Shown here: positions 46,285-58,194 of the stretch, piece by piece
Position numbering within the stretch: position 1 is the stretch's first letter
Layout: every line of letters begins with the position of its first letter
Origin: Megascapheus bottae
Lineage: Eukaryota > Chordata > Mammalia > Rodentia > Geomyidae
Assembly: GCA_024803745.1 (NCBI GenBank)
Contig: JANJXV010000037.1
Coordinates: 10,741,001 to 10,805,000, forward strand
Length of the DNA stretch: 64,000 nt
Direction: 5' to 3'
The notes under the pieces: model-generated
What the model was told of the DNA's origin: nothing
The model's database searches: none
The model's input: only the letters and a program-made list of their open reading frames with translations
Position numbers and translations under genes: made by a program

Positions 46285-46895
46285 GTAACAGGAATCATTC
46301 AAACAGGTCTTATGTATGTGCCAGAACAGTATTAAGATCTTGATGGGTATCAACTAAACCACACAATCTAGAGACAGGTATTGTTATGATAGAATAGTAT
46401 CAAAATGCCTGGCATGAGAAATGTTCCAGATTATGGAGATTTTTTGAACTCTAAAACACCTATAGACTATTCTGATAGACAATTCCTAATCTAAAAGTCT
46501 GAAATCAAATATACAAATGTTGAGGCTGTGGCTCAGGTGGTGTAGAGTGTTTTCTTACCAGTATGATGCCCTAATGTCCGTCAATCCCCAGAATCAAACA
46601 CACAAAATGCTTTGAAGTCCAAAACTCCTTTTTTTCTTTTGCCAGTCCTGGGGTTTGGTCTCAGGGCCTGGGCACTGTCTTTGGGATTTCTCAAGGTTAT
46701 CAAGGAAGCCACAGTACCACTTCCAGCTTTTTCTGTGTATGTAGTACCAAGGAACTGAATATTATGTAAGCAATTTAGAGGATATAGAAACTAAGCCATA
46801 GTAAAATTGACTTATCCATGATCACAGGACTCTCATCTAGGAAGTGTGGCTAGAATCTTTGTTCTTCATCATTAAGTCATAGTGCCTAACTCTCT
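46285..46895. repeat. MIR remnant apparently split by ID and IDL-Geo pieces
   Basis: Reversed MIR-like at 46285-46400 and 46785-46895. Between them are an old ID monomer (+, 46518-46608) and a 5'-truncated IDL-Geo (-, 46627-46758). Confidence 0.5.
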
Positions 46896-47163
46896 AATTG
46901 GTGCCAATTATACTGCATTGTAACAACTTGGCAGTATGTGCAGATAAGTCATTTGCCCTGTAAGTTTAGAAAGGCCCAATAAGCCTCATGTATTATATGC
47001 CTCATATATTGGCAGGTGGCAACACAACCAATGCCACTGGGCAGAAGAAACTGCCCAAATTATGGTTGCAGAAAGAACAAGTTAAATATGATAAGCTGTT
47101 TCAGAGTTTCTTTAAAAACGTATTCAGTAGTTGGTTAAAGTAGCTACTGAAAAAAAAAAGAGT

Positions 47164-47551
47164 CCTATTGGAGCTGGAGGTATAGCTTGGGTAGTAGATG
47201 GCTGACTACCAAGTGTAAAGCTCCTAGGTGATCTTTAGTACCACTAAAAGAGGGGGATCCACCTGCTATGCCTTCCATGAAGAATGTGGACAAGAAATAA
47301 ATGTATCATAATCTTCAACTTAAAAACAAAAAAACAGAGCTGGGAGTTTGGCCTAGTGGTAGAATGCTTGCCTAGCATGCACGAAGACCCTGATTCGATT
47401 CTCTGGAACTACATACATAGGAAAAAGCTGGAATTGATGCTGAGGCTCAAATGGTAGAGCTCTAGCCTTGAGAAAGCCCAATGACAGTGCTCAGGCCCTG
47501 AGTTCAAGCCCAGGACTGGCAAAAAACAAACCAAAACAACAAAAAAAACCA
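47164..47551 (+). repeat. Old ID monomer and IDL-Geo SINE
   Basis: 47164-47250 is ID-like (GGAGCTGGAGGTATAGCTTG). 47337-47551 is a full IDL-Geo with an A/C-rich tail. Confidence 0.8.
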
Positions 47552-48645
47552 AGCCAGTACTAAGCAAGTACTATGCTACTGCCAGTGAGCCACACTTCAG
47601 CTCAACCACAGTTTGTTAACATAGCTACCTACAATTGCCCTGACATTGCAGTCTCAGGCTGGGGATTATTTTACTGCTGTTTTGTGGACAGACACTTGCA
47701 CAGCACTATACTCACTATTGTGGAATCTAATGAATCCTGCTCTAGCACATTTTGCCAGTAGGGGTGTCCTGAGGTTCTGGGCCCACAGTGAAGTATAACC
47801 ACTGGAGAGTCTGGAGTCCTTTGCCAATAAACACAAGCATCACCTCAGTTCTACTATTATTTATTTTTTTAAATATTTTTGAAAAAATATAATTTTTTTA
47901 CAATATTTTCAACTTAAACACTATTCACACTGAACACGTATGGCAGCTTAACCTACCCAAATATGAAGTTTAAGAAGCCAAAACTGTTCTAGCTTTGTTA
48001 AAAGAAAAGTTGTGCTGCAGACTACTGTCCTGATGGCTAACCATGCAAGGAAAAGCACCACTCAAATCATGTTACAACCTCTGTTCAATTGAATTACGGG
48101 CTGATGTAGGTCCTTACACTTTACACAGGTATGGCTATGACGCAATGAATCTTCAAAGGACGCAATTCTCAAATCATCAACTTCTTCAGATATAACCTCA
48201 AGATAATTCAATTTCTACTATAACATACCAGAATAGTCAAACTAGCTCTTTATCTGTTCACTTTCTTATAATTTCAATCACCAAAGACACATTTGTCTGT
48301 AATGAATTACTTTAAATTAACAAATGAACCAAAAAAAGGGAGATTCTTTTTGATGAGGACAAATGCAATTGAGAATTCTGCTCAGAACTTACTATTGTTT
48401 TTTAAGCAAAAGATAGATATTAAAAAAACGTTAGTAGCTTCTAGGGACCAGTTTAGCCTTAAAAACGACAATTCAGTAAGATTTAGAGGTTTTTTTTAAT
48501 TTGGTGCTTTGTCACAACTTGACTGGTGCTTCTTTCCTCACTTCCTTTACATTAAGCCATGGGGCCAATTTTATTTTCAGTAAATGTTTGACAGTTTTGT
48601 TTTTTTTTTGTTTTGTTTTTTTTACTTAATAACAGTCTCAGCACT

Positions 48646-48651
48646 TTTATT
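48646..48651 (-). terminator. Proximal PAIP2 poly(A) signal
   Basis: TTTATT on the + strand reads AATAAA on the gene strand, 151 bases past the PAIP2 stop. A second candidate at 47860-47865 would give a 3' UTR of about 0.95 kb, so alternative polyadenylation is possible. Confidence 0.6.
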
Positions 48652-48801
48652 AAGCATGCAAGACTAACAAAAACTTTGGCAATGCATAAGTGTAACACAG
48701 TGACAAGAGAGAGCTTTTACAATTAAGTCTTCTAATACTGCCTTCACAGTGTGGAAATTGTGCTACATCCACCAAAAGAGGGCCCCGTCTACTGAAATAT
48801 T

Positions 48802-51800
48802 TTAGTACTTCACCCCAGGAACAAACTCCTTTGCATTTGGATTCAGATTGCTCTTGACCTGGAAAATAAGTACATGAAGAAAAAAAAAAAAAAAGCAAGT
48901 TCATTACAGATGGGTTCAGATATCTCAGAAGCATTCAGTTTAGATCCACATGCAAAAATATTTTTCAGAGAAATACAAACATAAGATTATTCTTAGCCAC
49001 TCCCACAAACAAATCAAGTTATGGCAGGGAAATGAAGAATGAGAGAGATGTAAGCCATATTTCCTATGATATCATACTGTATCAACTTTCTTAGAGTAAG
49101 TAAGGAATTGCAATTGAGTAGGCTTCAGTATAAACAAATCCACTATTTCATATAAATTAAAGAAATAGTACTGAATAAGGGATTTTGTTAACTATGGTAT
49201 TTAACTTTTTACAAGATGCTTCCATAATATAAAAACATGTTAAGTGTTGAGATTATGTTTAAAGTTACTACATTGTTGGTAGATTAATTTTACTTTGTTC
49301 TCTATGAAAAGTTGTAGTCTCTCTATAACTGCTGTCTTCTAATTCCCACAGGAGACATGGTATAATAACAGAAAAGGAAACAAGGGGAGCCAGAAGACCT
49401 AAACTGGAAATCCCAGCTCTGCCCCCCTATCTAACTTCCTGTGTATGCTTGGATAAATGACCCTTTCTGGGATTTTTTTTTTAACTTTCTGGACAATTTT
49501 TGTATCAGCTTAAAAAAAGGAAAGCCTGGGCCAGTGTCCCCATGAGCTCATAGAGTTACACTAACACTATCATTTGTTTCTAAGTCTTTACTTTCCTAAG
49601 CAGACATGACAATGTACAGAAAGAAAGAGTAGCTGGAAATTCTCCAACATTCACATTTTGGGTTGCAAATTGATTGGAAAAAACAAAACAAAACAGGACA
49701 GAATCTAGATTTATGTAGGTATGTTGATAGGCTTTGATGCTGGATATAACCCCAATGTTGTTTACTTTTAGACCAAATAATAACATTAAAACAATGTACT
49801 GGAGCAATAATTTTACTTTCATAATTTGTACACAATGATTTTTCCTTAGTAAATATTCGCACTTCTCTCAGGGGAAGTATATAGTTTAGGGTTGGAGATG
49901 TAGTACAGTCATGGATGTCTGCTTAGAATGCACAAGGCCCTCAGTTTGATCTCAAGCAGCACAAAAAAATAAAGTATAAGTTTTAAGTAAAAAAACAGAA
50001 TACTTGCATATACAATCTTTCCAGGCATTCATACATGTGAGGCAAGGACTCTACTACTAAGCCACAGTCCCAGCCAACATATACAATCTTTTGGCAGCTA
50101 TGGAAATGTTATGAAATGAGTTAAAAGTACTTTCAAGTAGACCGAGTCTAACTAGTTTCTGTATTATAAATTTATATTGAGCCCAGGTAAAATACAATGA
50201 GCCTACCAAAAGGCTTTACTCATCGGGCAACTAAGACTATTTGTGACATAACTAATGTCGATTAGCAAGCATGTACCAACAGACTTTGAAGATCACAATC
50301 TGTTCAACTGGGTTACTGTCATTGACTCAAAAGAGATGAAACCATAATATAAATTTCAGTGTTCTCAATAGACAACTTTAGGAAAATGGGTTTCCAAATG
50401 GCTGGTGAGAGGATAGCTATAAATTGCATGAACACTGCTTAAAAATACGTCTAGAAGGATGATTTTTCCAAGCAAAGGATGAAGCTGAGGCATTGATTTT
50501 TGTTTTGGATGCTTTGTAGATAATTATGACATACAGATTAGGAACTAATACATAATGAAAAGAAGAAATGGCAAAAAACACTTCAGAAGCCTGTGAATAA
50601 ATTCCGCAGAATTATCTTGACAATCAACTAGAGATTATAAAAGTGGACAAAAAGGTAACCATTTAGACATACAGAACTTTTTTTTTTTCTTTTCCCCCAG
50701 TCCTGGGGCTTGAACTCAGGGCCTGGGCACTGTCCTTGAGCTTTCTCAAGACTAGCATTTTACCAATTGAGCCACAGCACCACTCTTGGCTTTTTATGTG
50801 TATGTGGTGTCCAGGAATCAAATGCAGGGCTTCATGCATGTTAGGCAAGCACTCTACCACTAGGCCACACTCCTGGCCCCTACAGAATGTTAAAAAAAAA
50901 AAAAATTTCTTTAGCCAGGCAACAGTGGCTCAGGCCCATAATCCTAGCTACTCAGGAAGCTGAGATCTGAGGATTGCAGATCAAAGTCAGCTGGGGCAGG
51001 AAGTCTGTGAGACTCATGTCCAATTAACCACCAGAAAACCAGAAGCAACACTGCACTCAGAGTGGTAGAGTGCTACCCTTGAGCAAAAAGAGCTCAGGGA
51101 CGGAGCCCAGGACCCATGACTGAAAAAAATAAAAATTAAAGTTCTTTAATTTTAATGAATTTTCAGCTTTTCCTTTAGTGTTAATGTTTAATTATTATAA
51201 TTCCTAGTGAGAAGACAGTGACTAAGAAATAAAAATGCAAATTTAGGTTTGAGTCCCTTTTCTGCCAAGAGCTCGTAAAATTCCTTACTACAACTTCCAA
51301 AAAGAACTAGGTTACCTCAACAAAAATGTGAATTGGAAGACTTCCACAATTTTACCATTCATATAAAATGTTCCTTTTTTTTTTTTTAAATCAATTTCAC
51401 CAAATGTGAAAATGTTTACTTCAAGATGAGAGCAAAACTTCTTATCATGCTACTTTTATATAGGCAAGTCATATGGTAATATTGCATTTCTTCATTAATT
51501 ATTTAACATACTTGTGTATTCTACCCACAAACCAAGAATAAAAGGCAACTGCCAGACTAAAAGCAGTAGCAAGAAGTGTGTTAGTAGTCTAAGACTCCAT
51601 ACTGTTGCCAGAGTAACTCCTTGTCGAGAGTGTCATTGGGAGGCCCTGCTCCCACTGTTAAGAAGCATACAATATTTGGAAGGGAAGAGATGTAGAACTC
51701 TTCTTAACAGATGGTATCTGGCTTTTCCACTTATGGGAAACATGAGGTAGGGTCTAAAAAGATAAATAAATAACGTTTTACCACAAGATCTTCCAGAGAA

Positions 51801-53816
51801 GAGCCATCACTGATAACAAGGTCATTAAATTGGTCTTGGATTTGGTCCATAGTTTGTGGGAGATCTCGAGCTGGAATAAACCACTCATGTTCTTCTTCCT
51901 CCTCCAGCATTTCTTGGAAACAACGTTCAATAAATTCTTCTTCCCACAACTCTTCTTCTATCTAGATTTACAATAAATAGAAGATAAATTGCAACATATT
52001 TGGTAAGACATCATTGGTGATAGCTTAAAATATCTTAAACTAAATAACTTAAAGCCAAAATGTTCAGTCTGTGCCCTGCCTATAATTCCAGTTATTTGGG
52101 AGGTGAAGAAGATATTTTACTATGTAAAACAGTAAGATCCTATCTCAACAAATAAGGCAAAATTATCACATATGCCTGTAATGCCAGCTATAGGGGAGAA
52201 GATAGAAGGATTGAGGTCTAAGACATACCAGGCAAAAAGTATAAGACCCTATATCTGAAAAATAACTAAAGCAAAAAGAGCATGGGCATAGCAGAAGCGG
52301 TAGGGTTCTTACCCTTGTTTTATTATTATCTTCAAATAGTTGTACAAAGGGGTTTACATTTAACAGACCTCTTCATATGTATAAAGCATCCTGATCAGTG
52401 TCACCCTTCCATCATTTCCCCCTTCAGAATGTTTGTTTAGTAAGGAACACAACCCAAGTTTAAAAAGCCAAAACACTTACAAGATAGTATACAATTGTAA
52501 TCCAAGCACTAAGGAGACAGAGACTGAAGGATTGAGAGATCAAGGCCAGCCTGGGCTCCATAATGAGATTTTGTTTCAAAAACAAAAAGAGTCCAGGCGT
52601 GGGTGGCTCATGTCTATAATCCTAGCTACTCAGGAGGCTGAGACAAGAGGATCACAGTTGGAAGCCAACCCAGGCAGGAAGATTTGTGAGAAAACTGGGA
52701 GTGGAGCTGTGGCTAAAAGTGGTAGAATACTAGCCTCAAGCAGGAAAGCTCAGGGATAGCACCCAGGCCATGAGTTTATGCCCCATGCCCAGGGGGAGTT
52801 GTCTGGAGGAGAAAAGGATGGGAGGTGGCCACCTGTGGCTCATATCTGTAATCCTAGTTACTCTGGAGGCTGAGATCTTCAAATCTCAGTTCTTAGTTTG
52901 AAGCCAGCCTGGGTAGGGAAAGTCCATCTCCAACTAACCACCAAAATCAAAAATCAGGAAGTGGAGCTATGTCTCAAATGGTAGAGCATTAGTCTTGAGT
53001 GGAAAAAGTTAAGTTTTCCTTAGAGTACCCAGGCCTGAGTTCAAGCCCTAGTACTGGCACACATGTGCGCAAACATGCACACACACACATTATAAGGCAG
53101 TGACTCAAGGCCGTGAATTCAATCTCAAGTACTGAAAAAATATTTCTCCCTAAACCATAATGTCAGGGTTGAGAGAGGTTGCTCAATGGCAGAATTTGTG
53201 CTCTGCAAGCACAAGGTCTTGGATTTGATCCTCAGCACTAGAAATTTTAAAAATAGTAACAAATCACACTTTCTTTGCTTCTGTACAAAGGAAAGAAATG
53301 CTTAACATTGGTGCAAAGCAATGTTTTTTTTTAAACTTGATTGCTTACTGGAATTATCTAGGAGGTTTTTGAAAGTTTCCCAATCTATTTCTTCTGAAAT
53401 AGAATCTTTAGGGTGGGACATGAAACAAGTAATTTCAATGAGCAGTTGCTTTGTGTGAATGTGCATGTGTGCTCACGCATGTACACACATGCATGTCTGC
53501 TAGTCCTGGAGCTAATTCAGGGCCTAAGCACTATCCATTAACTTCATTTGCACAGACTTTCCTGTCTGGGTTGGTACCTTAGTATTATAGGCATGAGCCA
53601 CCAGTGCCTAGCTACAATTATATTCTTTGAAAGCTATCATGAGCTACAGAAAAACACATGCTTATTCACAAAACTAACTTGTCTGTTGAATTCCTCTTCA
53701 TTTTCCATCCACATGTACTCTGCAAATGGATTGTCATCTTCATGAGAATGACCGTTAATAATCACATCTTCATTGATGATGCTTGGGCTAGTACTGCTGC
53801 GACTTGGATCTTTCAT
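48802..53816 (-). CDS. PAIP2: PAIP2, poly(A)-binding protein-interacting protein 2 (three coding exons)
   Basis: On the minus strand, coding exons 53816-53679, 51961-51782 and 48858-48802 join in frame to 375 nt, 124 residues. PAIP2 is a cytoplasmic translational repressor that binds PABP and displaces it from poly(A) and from eIF4G. The first exon encodes [20 protein letters not shown] to EEFNRQ. The second gives the strongly acidic PAM1 region ([17 protein letters not shown]). The third gives the PAM2 motif [16 protein letters not shown] (109-124), which docks on the MLLE domain of PABP. The start exon extends upstream to an AG acceptor at 53844-53843, so at least one 5' non-coding exon lies further away. 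Sequence identity to human is near complete, but the human protein has three more residues (GNI); here a TAA replaces the glycine codon. Introns are GT-AG. Confidence 0.95.
48859..51781 (-). other. PAIP2 intron between the last two coding exons
   Basis: SINE-free for about 1 kb next to the last exon. Holds old ID pieces at 49893-49976 and 50023-50074, a reversed IDL-Geo at 50678-50880 and a forward B1-Geo at 50913-51138. AT-rich unique DNA elsewhere. Confidence 0.65.
51962..53678 (-). other. PAIP2 intron between the first two coding exons
   Basis: Forward B1 fragments at 52070-52310, a B1 monomer at 52485-52588, B1-Geo copies at 52590-52790 and 52827-53062, an ID monomer at 53160-53245 and a reversed partial B1-Geo at 53494-53612. 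Confidence 0.6.
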
Positions 53817-53842
53817 GGTTGGCGTTAGTTGTCGTTTTTAAC
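53817..53842 (-). other. PAIP2 5' UTR part of the start exon
   Basis: Twenty-six untranslated bases lie between the acceptor (CTTTTAAG on the gene strand) and the ATG, whose context is CCAACCATGA. Confidence 0.75.
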
Positions 53843-53969
53843 CTTAAAAGTAGAACAATACAGTTAATTTAATCAATCTTTGAATTCTTATTGAGTAGCT
53901 ATTGTTACCAGGCATCAAAGTAAGGTGTCAGAGATACATATAGATCAGATAATTGGAAAACTTCCTATG

Positions 53970-54951
53970 TTTTTTTTTTCCTTTGCCAGTCCTGGGCCTT
54001 GAACTCAAGGCCTGAGCACTGTGTTCCTGGGCTTTCTCAAGGTTAGAGCTCTACCACTTGAGCCACAGCACCACTTCCAGGTTTTTTTCTATGTATGTGG
54101 TACCAAGGAATTGAACCAGCGTCTTTGTACATGCTAGGCAAGCACTCTACCACTAGGCCAAACTCCCACTGCCCCCCCCCCCATTTTTTTTGCTAATCCT
54201 GTCTTGAATTAGGGCCTGGGCACTGCCCCTGAATTTCCTTTTGCTCAAGGCTAGCAGTCTGCTACTTGAACCACAGCACCACTTCTAGTCTTTTCTGTTT
54301 ATGTGGTACTGAGGAATAAAACCCAAGGCTTCATCCTAGACAAGCACTAAGCCACATTCCCAGCCCCTGATTTTTTGTGTATGTGCCAGTCCTGGAGTTT
54401 GAACTCAAGAGCCTACATCCTGTCTCCAGATCTTTTGTGCTCAAGGCTAGCACTCTACCATTTGAGCCACAGTTCCACTTCTAGTTTTTTGGTAGTTAAT
54501 TGCAAATAAAGTTTCTCATGGACTTTTCTTGCCCAAGCAGGCTTCAAATTTGGATCCTCAGATCAATCCCTGAAGCTAGGATTACAGGTTTGACACCACC
54601 ACCACCTGTCTTTTTTATTTTTGGGGTCAGTTATGGGACTTAATTTGAGGGTACTGTCTCTGAGCTTTCCCCCCACCCCCTCATAGTTAGCACTCTACCA
54701 CTTTTGAGCCATGGTTCTCCTTCTGGTTTTACTGGCAGAAGAGTCTCACAGACTTTCCTGCACAGGGTGGCTTTGAACTACAATCCTCAGATCTCAGACT
54801 CCTGAGCAGCTAAGATTATAGGCATGATTCACCTATAAATCACCTTTATTTTTTGTTTTTAAACTTCTATGACAGTATTGGGAATACACTCAGCCTGGGA
54901 TCTTCAACATGTTAGATAAGTACTCTTCCCTCTTGATCCACACCCCTAGCA
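53970..54951 (-). repeat. Five reversed SINEs in a row
   Basis: IDL-Geo 53970-54172, older IDL-Geo 54173-54367 preceded by a C-run, B1-Geo 54369-54611, B1-Geo 54612-54833, ID monomer 54870-54951. Confidence 0.8.
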
Positions 54952-54984
54952 TTCCAAAGTGATTCTGATATTTAAGAATTAGTT

Positions 54985-55326
54985 ATGGCTAGGGTTGTGG
55001 ATATATCTTAACAGTAAAGTATTTACTTAGCTAAGGGCTGGTAGACAAAAAAAAGTCAAAGTGAAGGAGGTATGGCTCAAGTAATAAAGAGAAAAAATGC
55101 TGAGTAATCAGAATACCATGGTTAAAAATTCCAGTACTACCATTTATATACATATACACACGTAAAGTAAAAATACTTAACATACACACACACAGTAGAA
55201 CATTTAACCTGGGCACTGGTGGCTGATAACATAATCCTACCTACTCAGAAGGCTGAGACTTGAGCCATACCTCCACTTCTGGCTAGTTAATCGGAGATAG
55301 TCTCACAGACTTTCTTGCCCAGTATG
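54985..55326. repeat. Old SINE remnants and a head-to-head B1-Geo junction
   Basis: 54985-55035 and 55060-55145 are decayed ID and right-module pieces. 55206-55260 is a forward B1 head that switches within a few bases to reversed linker sequence at 55261-55326. Confidence 0.6.
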
Positions 55327-55425
55327 GTACCCCATAATGAAGCTTGGAAAAGCTTCCACATATTTTAGGGGACCTATAAAGCCATGGGAATGCTGGCAGT
55401 AAGACCTAGCTCAAAAACCAAAACC

Positions 55426-56063
55426 AAGCATTAGCGGTTCAGATCTGTAATCCTAGCTACTCAAAAAGGCTGAGATTTGAGGATCGAGGTTTGAGGCTAG
55501 TCTAAGCAGAAAAATCCTTGTAATGCCATCTCTAAAAGAACCAGCAAAATGCAGACCTTGAGGTATGGCTTAAATGGTAGCTGAATAAGCAAGCTGACAG
55601 AGCTAGTACATGCCCGAGTGCCAACTTCAGTATTATTCCCCAGTACTGCCAAGAAAAAAAAAAAAGGTATCTGTTCTAAAATTCTTCACTTGTGATTATG
55701 CATCTCAATACTGTCATACTGTTTTTGTCCAAGCTTCCTTCCTTCTTTTCTTCCTTTGTTCCATTTTGTGAGTCAGTCAAGAACCTTGAACTCTAGGCCT
55801 GAGCATTGCCCTGAGCTCTTCAGCTGAAAGCTAGTGTTCTATGTCTTTGAGCCACAACACCACTTCCGGTTTTCTGGTGATGAATTGGACTCACTGGACT
55901 TTCCAAGCCCAGGTTGGCTTTGAACCCATGATCCTTAGATCACAGCCTCCTGAGTAGCTAGATTACAGGCATGATCCACCGGCACCTGGCTCCCCAAGTT
56001 TTCACTTTGAAGAATTCTTTTTTTTTTTGTCTTTTTGTCAGTTGTAGGGCTTGAATTCTGGGC
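55426..56063. repeat. B1-Geo (+), B1-Geo (-), 3'-end stub (-)
   Basis: 55426-55667, 55762-55993 and 56017-56063. The first two form an inverted pair with under 100 bases between them. Confidence 0.78.
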
Positions 56064-56103
56064 AATTCTTAAGAATTTTATAGGTACAACAAATCTGAAA
56101 TAG

Positions 56104-56432
56104 AGCTGGATTTGTGGATCAGGTGGTAAAGTCCTTGCCTCACAAGGAAGGTCTTGAATTCAAATATCAATACTTCCAAAAAATACAATATTTGCTTTGT
56201 TTTAGGGCTCAGGTGCCAGTGGCTCATGCCTTTAATCCTAGCTACTCAGGAGACTGAGATCTGAGGATCGCAGTTTGAAGCCAGCCCATGAAACCCATGA
56301 GACTATCTCCAATTAACTATCAAGTGGCTCTGTGGCTCAATGTGTTAGAGTACTATCCCTGAGGGAAAAAGCTCAGGGACAGTGCCAAGGCTGTGAGTTC
56401 AAAGACCATGAGTGACAAAAAGAAAAAAAAAG
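56104..56432 (+). repeat. ID monomer and B1-Geo SINE
   Basis: 56104-56180 (GTGGTAAAGTCCTTGCCTC-type core, diverged) and 56207-56432 (complete). Confidence 0.75.
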
Positions 56433-56680
56433 TACAAGACACATACCTTTCACCTAGATTCAATACCAATTGTTGAATTAAAAACAAAACAGTATTTCGC
56501 GAGATGGTAAGTACTCTAATAACAAAACTATACTAAAAAAAGTATTATTTCTTCTTTAACCATTTGATAAATTGAGGATAACTTTCATCCTTAAGCATTT
56601 GAGCCCAATATCTTACTGTTATGATTATGGTGGCCTTTCAGTAATTTTTCTAATTTAGTACCATAACTCACTGAGACTTC

Positions 56681-57136
56681 ATTTTTTTGTTTTTGGTGCT
56701 GGTCCTGGGGACTGTCCTTGAGCTGCTTTGCTCACAGCTACTGTTCTACCTACCACTTGAGCCACAGCTCCACTTCTGGCTTTTTGGTGGTTTATTACAG
56801 ACGAGAGTTTCATAGACTTTTTTTTGCCTAGGTTGGCTTCTGATCTCAGCTCAGCTAAACCATGTTTATTCTTTTTTGGTGCTTGGGATTAGACCCATAT
56901 ATGCTAGACAAGTGTTTTGTGGCCTTACATCTCCAGACATTCTTTTTTTTTGGGCCAATCCTAGGGCTTGAACTCATGGCCTGGGCATTGTCCTTGGACA
57001 CTTTTTGTTCAAGGCCAGTACTCTGCCTTGAGCCACAGTGCTACTTCTGGCTTTTTCTGTGTATGTAGTAATGAGGAATTGATCCCAGGGCTTTTGCTAG
57101 GCAAGCACTCTAACACTGGGCTATGCTCCCAGACCC
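56681..57136 (-). repeat. Partial B1-Geo, ID monomer, IDL-Geo
   Basis: 56681-56852, 56863-56936 and 56941-57136, all in reverse. Confidence 0.75.
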
Positions 57137-57493
57137 TCCCTAGACATTCTTTAGGGGAAATACTTTGTATTTTATATTAACTCTATTTTTGTGTTTTAGT
57201 CTCCAGTGAATTAGGATTATAGAGGTATGCCTCCACAACCCACTATAAAACTATGTATATATGTATGTTATGTATGTTATATATGTATGCCTTCTTTCTC
57301 AGTTCAGCCACACCAAACTGAGCTGAGACTCTCAAGAGAGTCAATGAATGCTTCAACAATATGAACCTACAGATGCTTGGCCAGAAGATCCCGAATATGG
57401 GGCTTTGCCAATGAACAGGAAGCCATAGTAGCAACTGTCCTCAACACTAACGTCCTTCTCTGTGGCAGGCCCCTGGCTTTTAAACTTTAAAAA

Positions 57494-58008
57494 AAATTTT
57501 TTTTGGGGTCAGTCATAGGGCTTGGACTCTGGAACTGGGTGCTGTCCCTGAGCTCTTCAGCTCAAGGCCACTACCCTACCCCTTGAGCTACAGCCCCACT
57601 TCCCATTTTCTAGTGGTTAATTGGACATAAGAGTCTTACATTCTTTAGTGCCCAGGCTGGCTTTGAACCATGATCCTCAGCCTCTTGAGGATTACAGACA
57701 TGAGCCACCAACCCGGCTTTTAACTCTTTTTTTTTTTTTTTTTTTTTTGCCAGTCCTGGGCTTGAGCTCAGGGCCTGAGCACTGTCCTCAGACTTTCTCA
57801 AGGCTAGAGCTCTACCACTTGAGCCTCAGCACCACTTCCGGCTTTTTTCTATATGTGGTACCGAGGAATCGAACCCGGGTCTTCATGCATGCTAGGCAAG
57901 CACTTTAACCACTAGGCCAAACTCCCGGCCCCCCGGCTTTTAACTCTTAAGCTCAACTGATCCTCCTGTCTCAGCCTTCAGAGTAGCTAAGAGTACAGGC
58001 ATATGCCT
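57494..58008 (-). repeat. B1-Geo, then young IDL-Geo with 17-bp duplication, then B1 piece
   Basis: 57494-57717 is a reversed B1-Geo. IDL-Geo 57729-57931 is flanked by CCCGGCTTTTAACTCTT at 57712-57728 and 57932-57948. A B1-like fragment follows at 57949-58008. Confidence 0.92.
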
Positions 58009-58194
58009 AAAATGTAATAGGTCTGGAAGCAAACTAGACATAATTTAAAAAAAAACTGGTAAGAAATTGTCCTGAAAACAACAAAAAGACATGAAGAAGT
58101 GAAGTAATAATAGAAGGCAGAAAACCAACAAGAGAAAAAACAAATTTTGGGCAGATATGGTGAACATCAAACGAGTTCTTTAAGAAACGCAAGA

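Larger units (their letters stand above)
44970..48645. other. Convergent SLC23A1/PAIP2 interval
   Basis: Repeat-free to about 45.6 kb (SLC23A1 3' UTR side). It then holds B1, ID and dimeric SINEs and MIR pieces to 47.55 kb, followed by AT-rich unique DNA to the PAIP2 poly(A) signal. No additional gene is visible. Confidence 0.5.
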
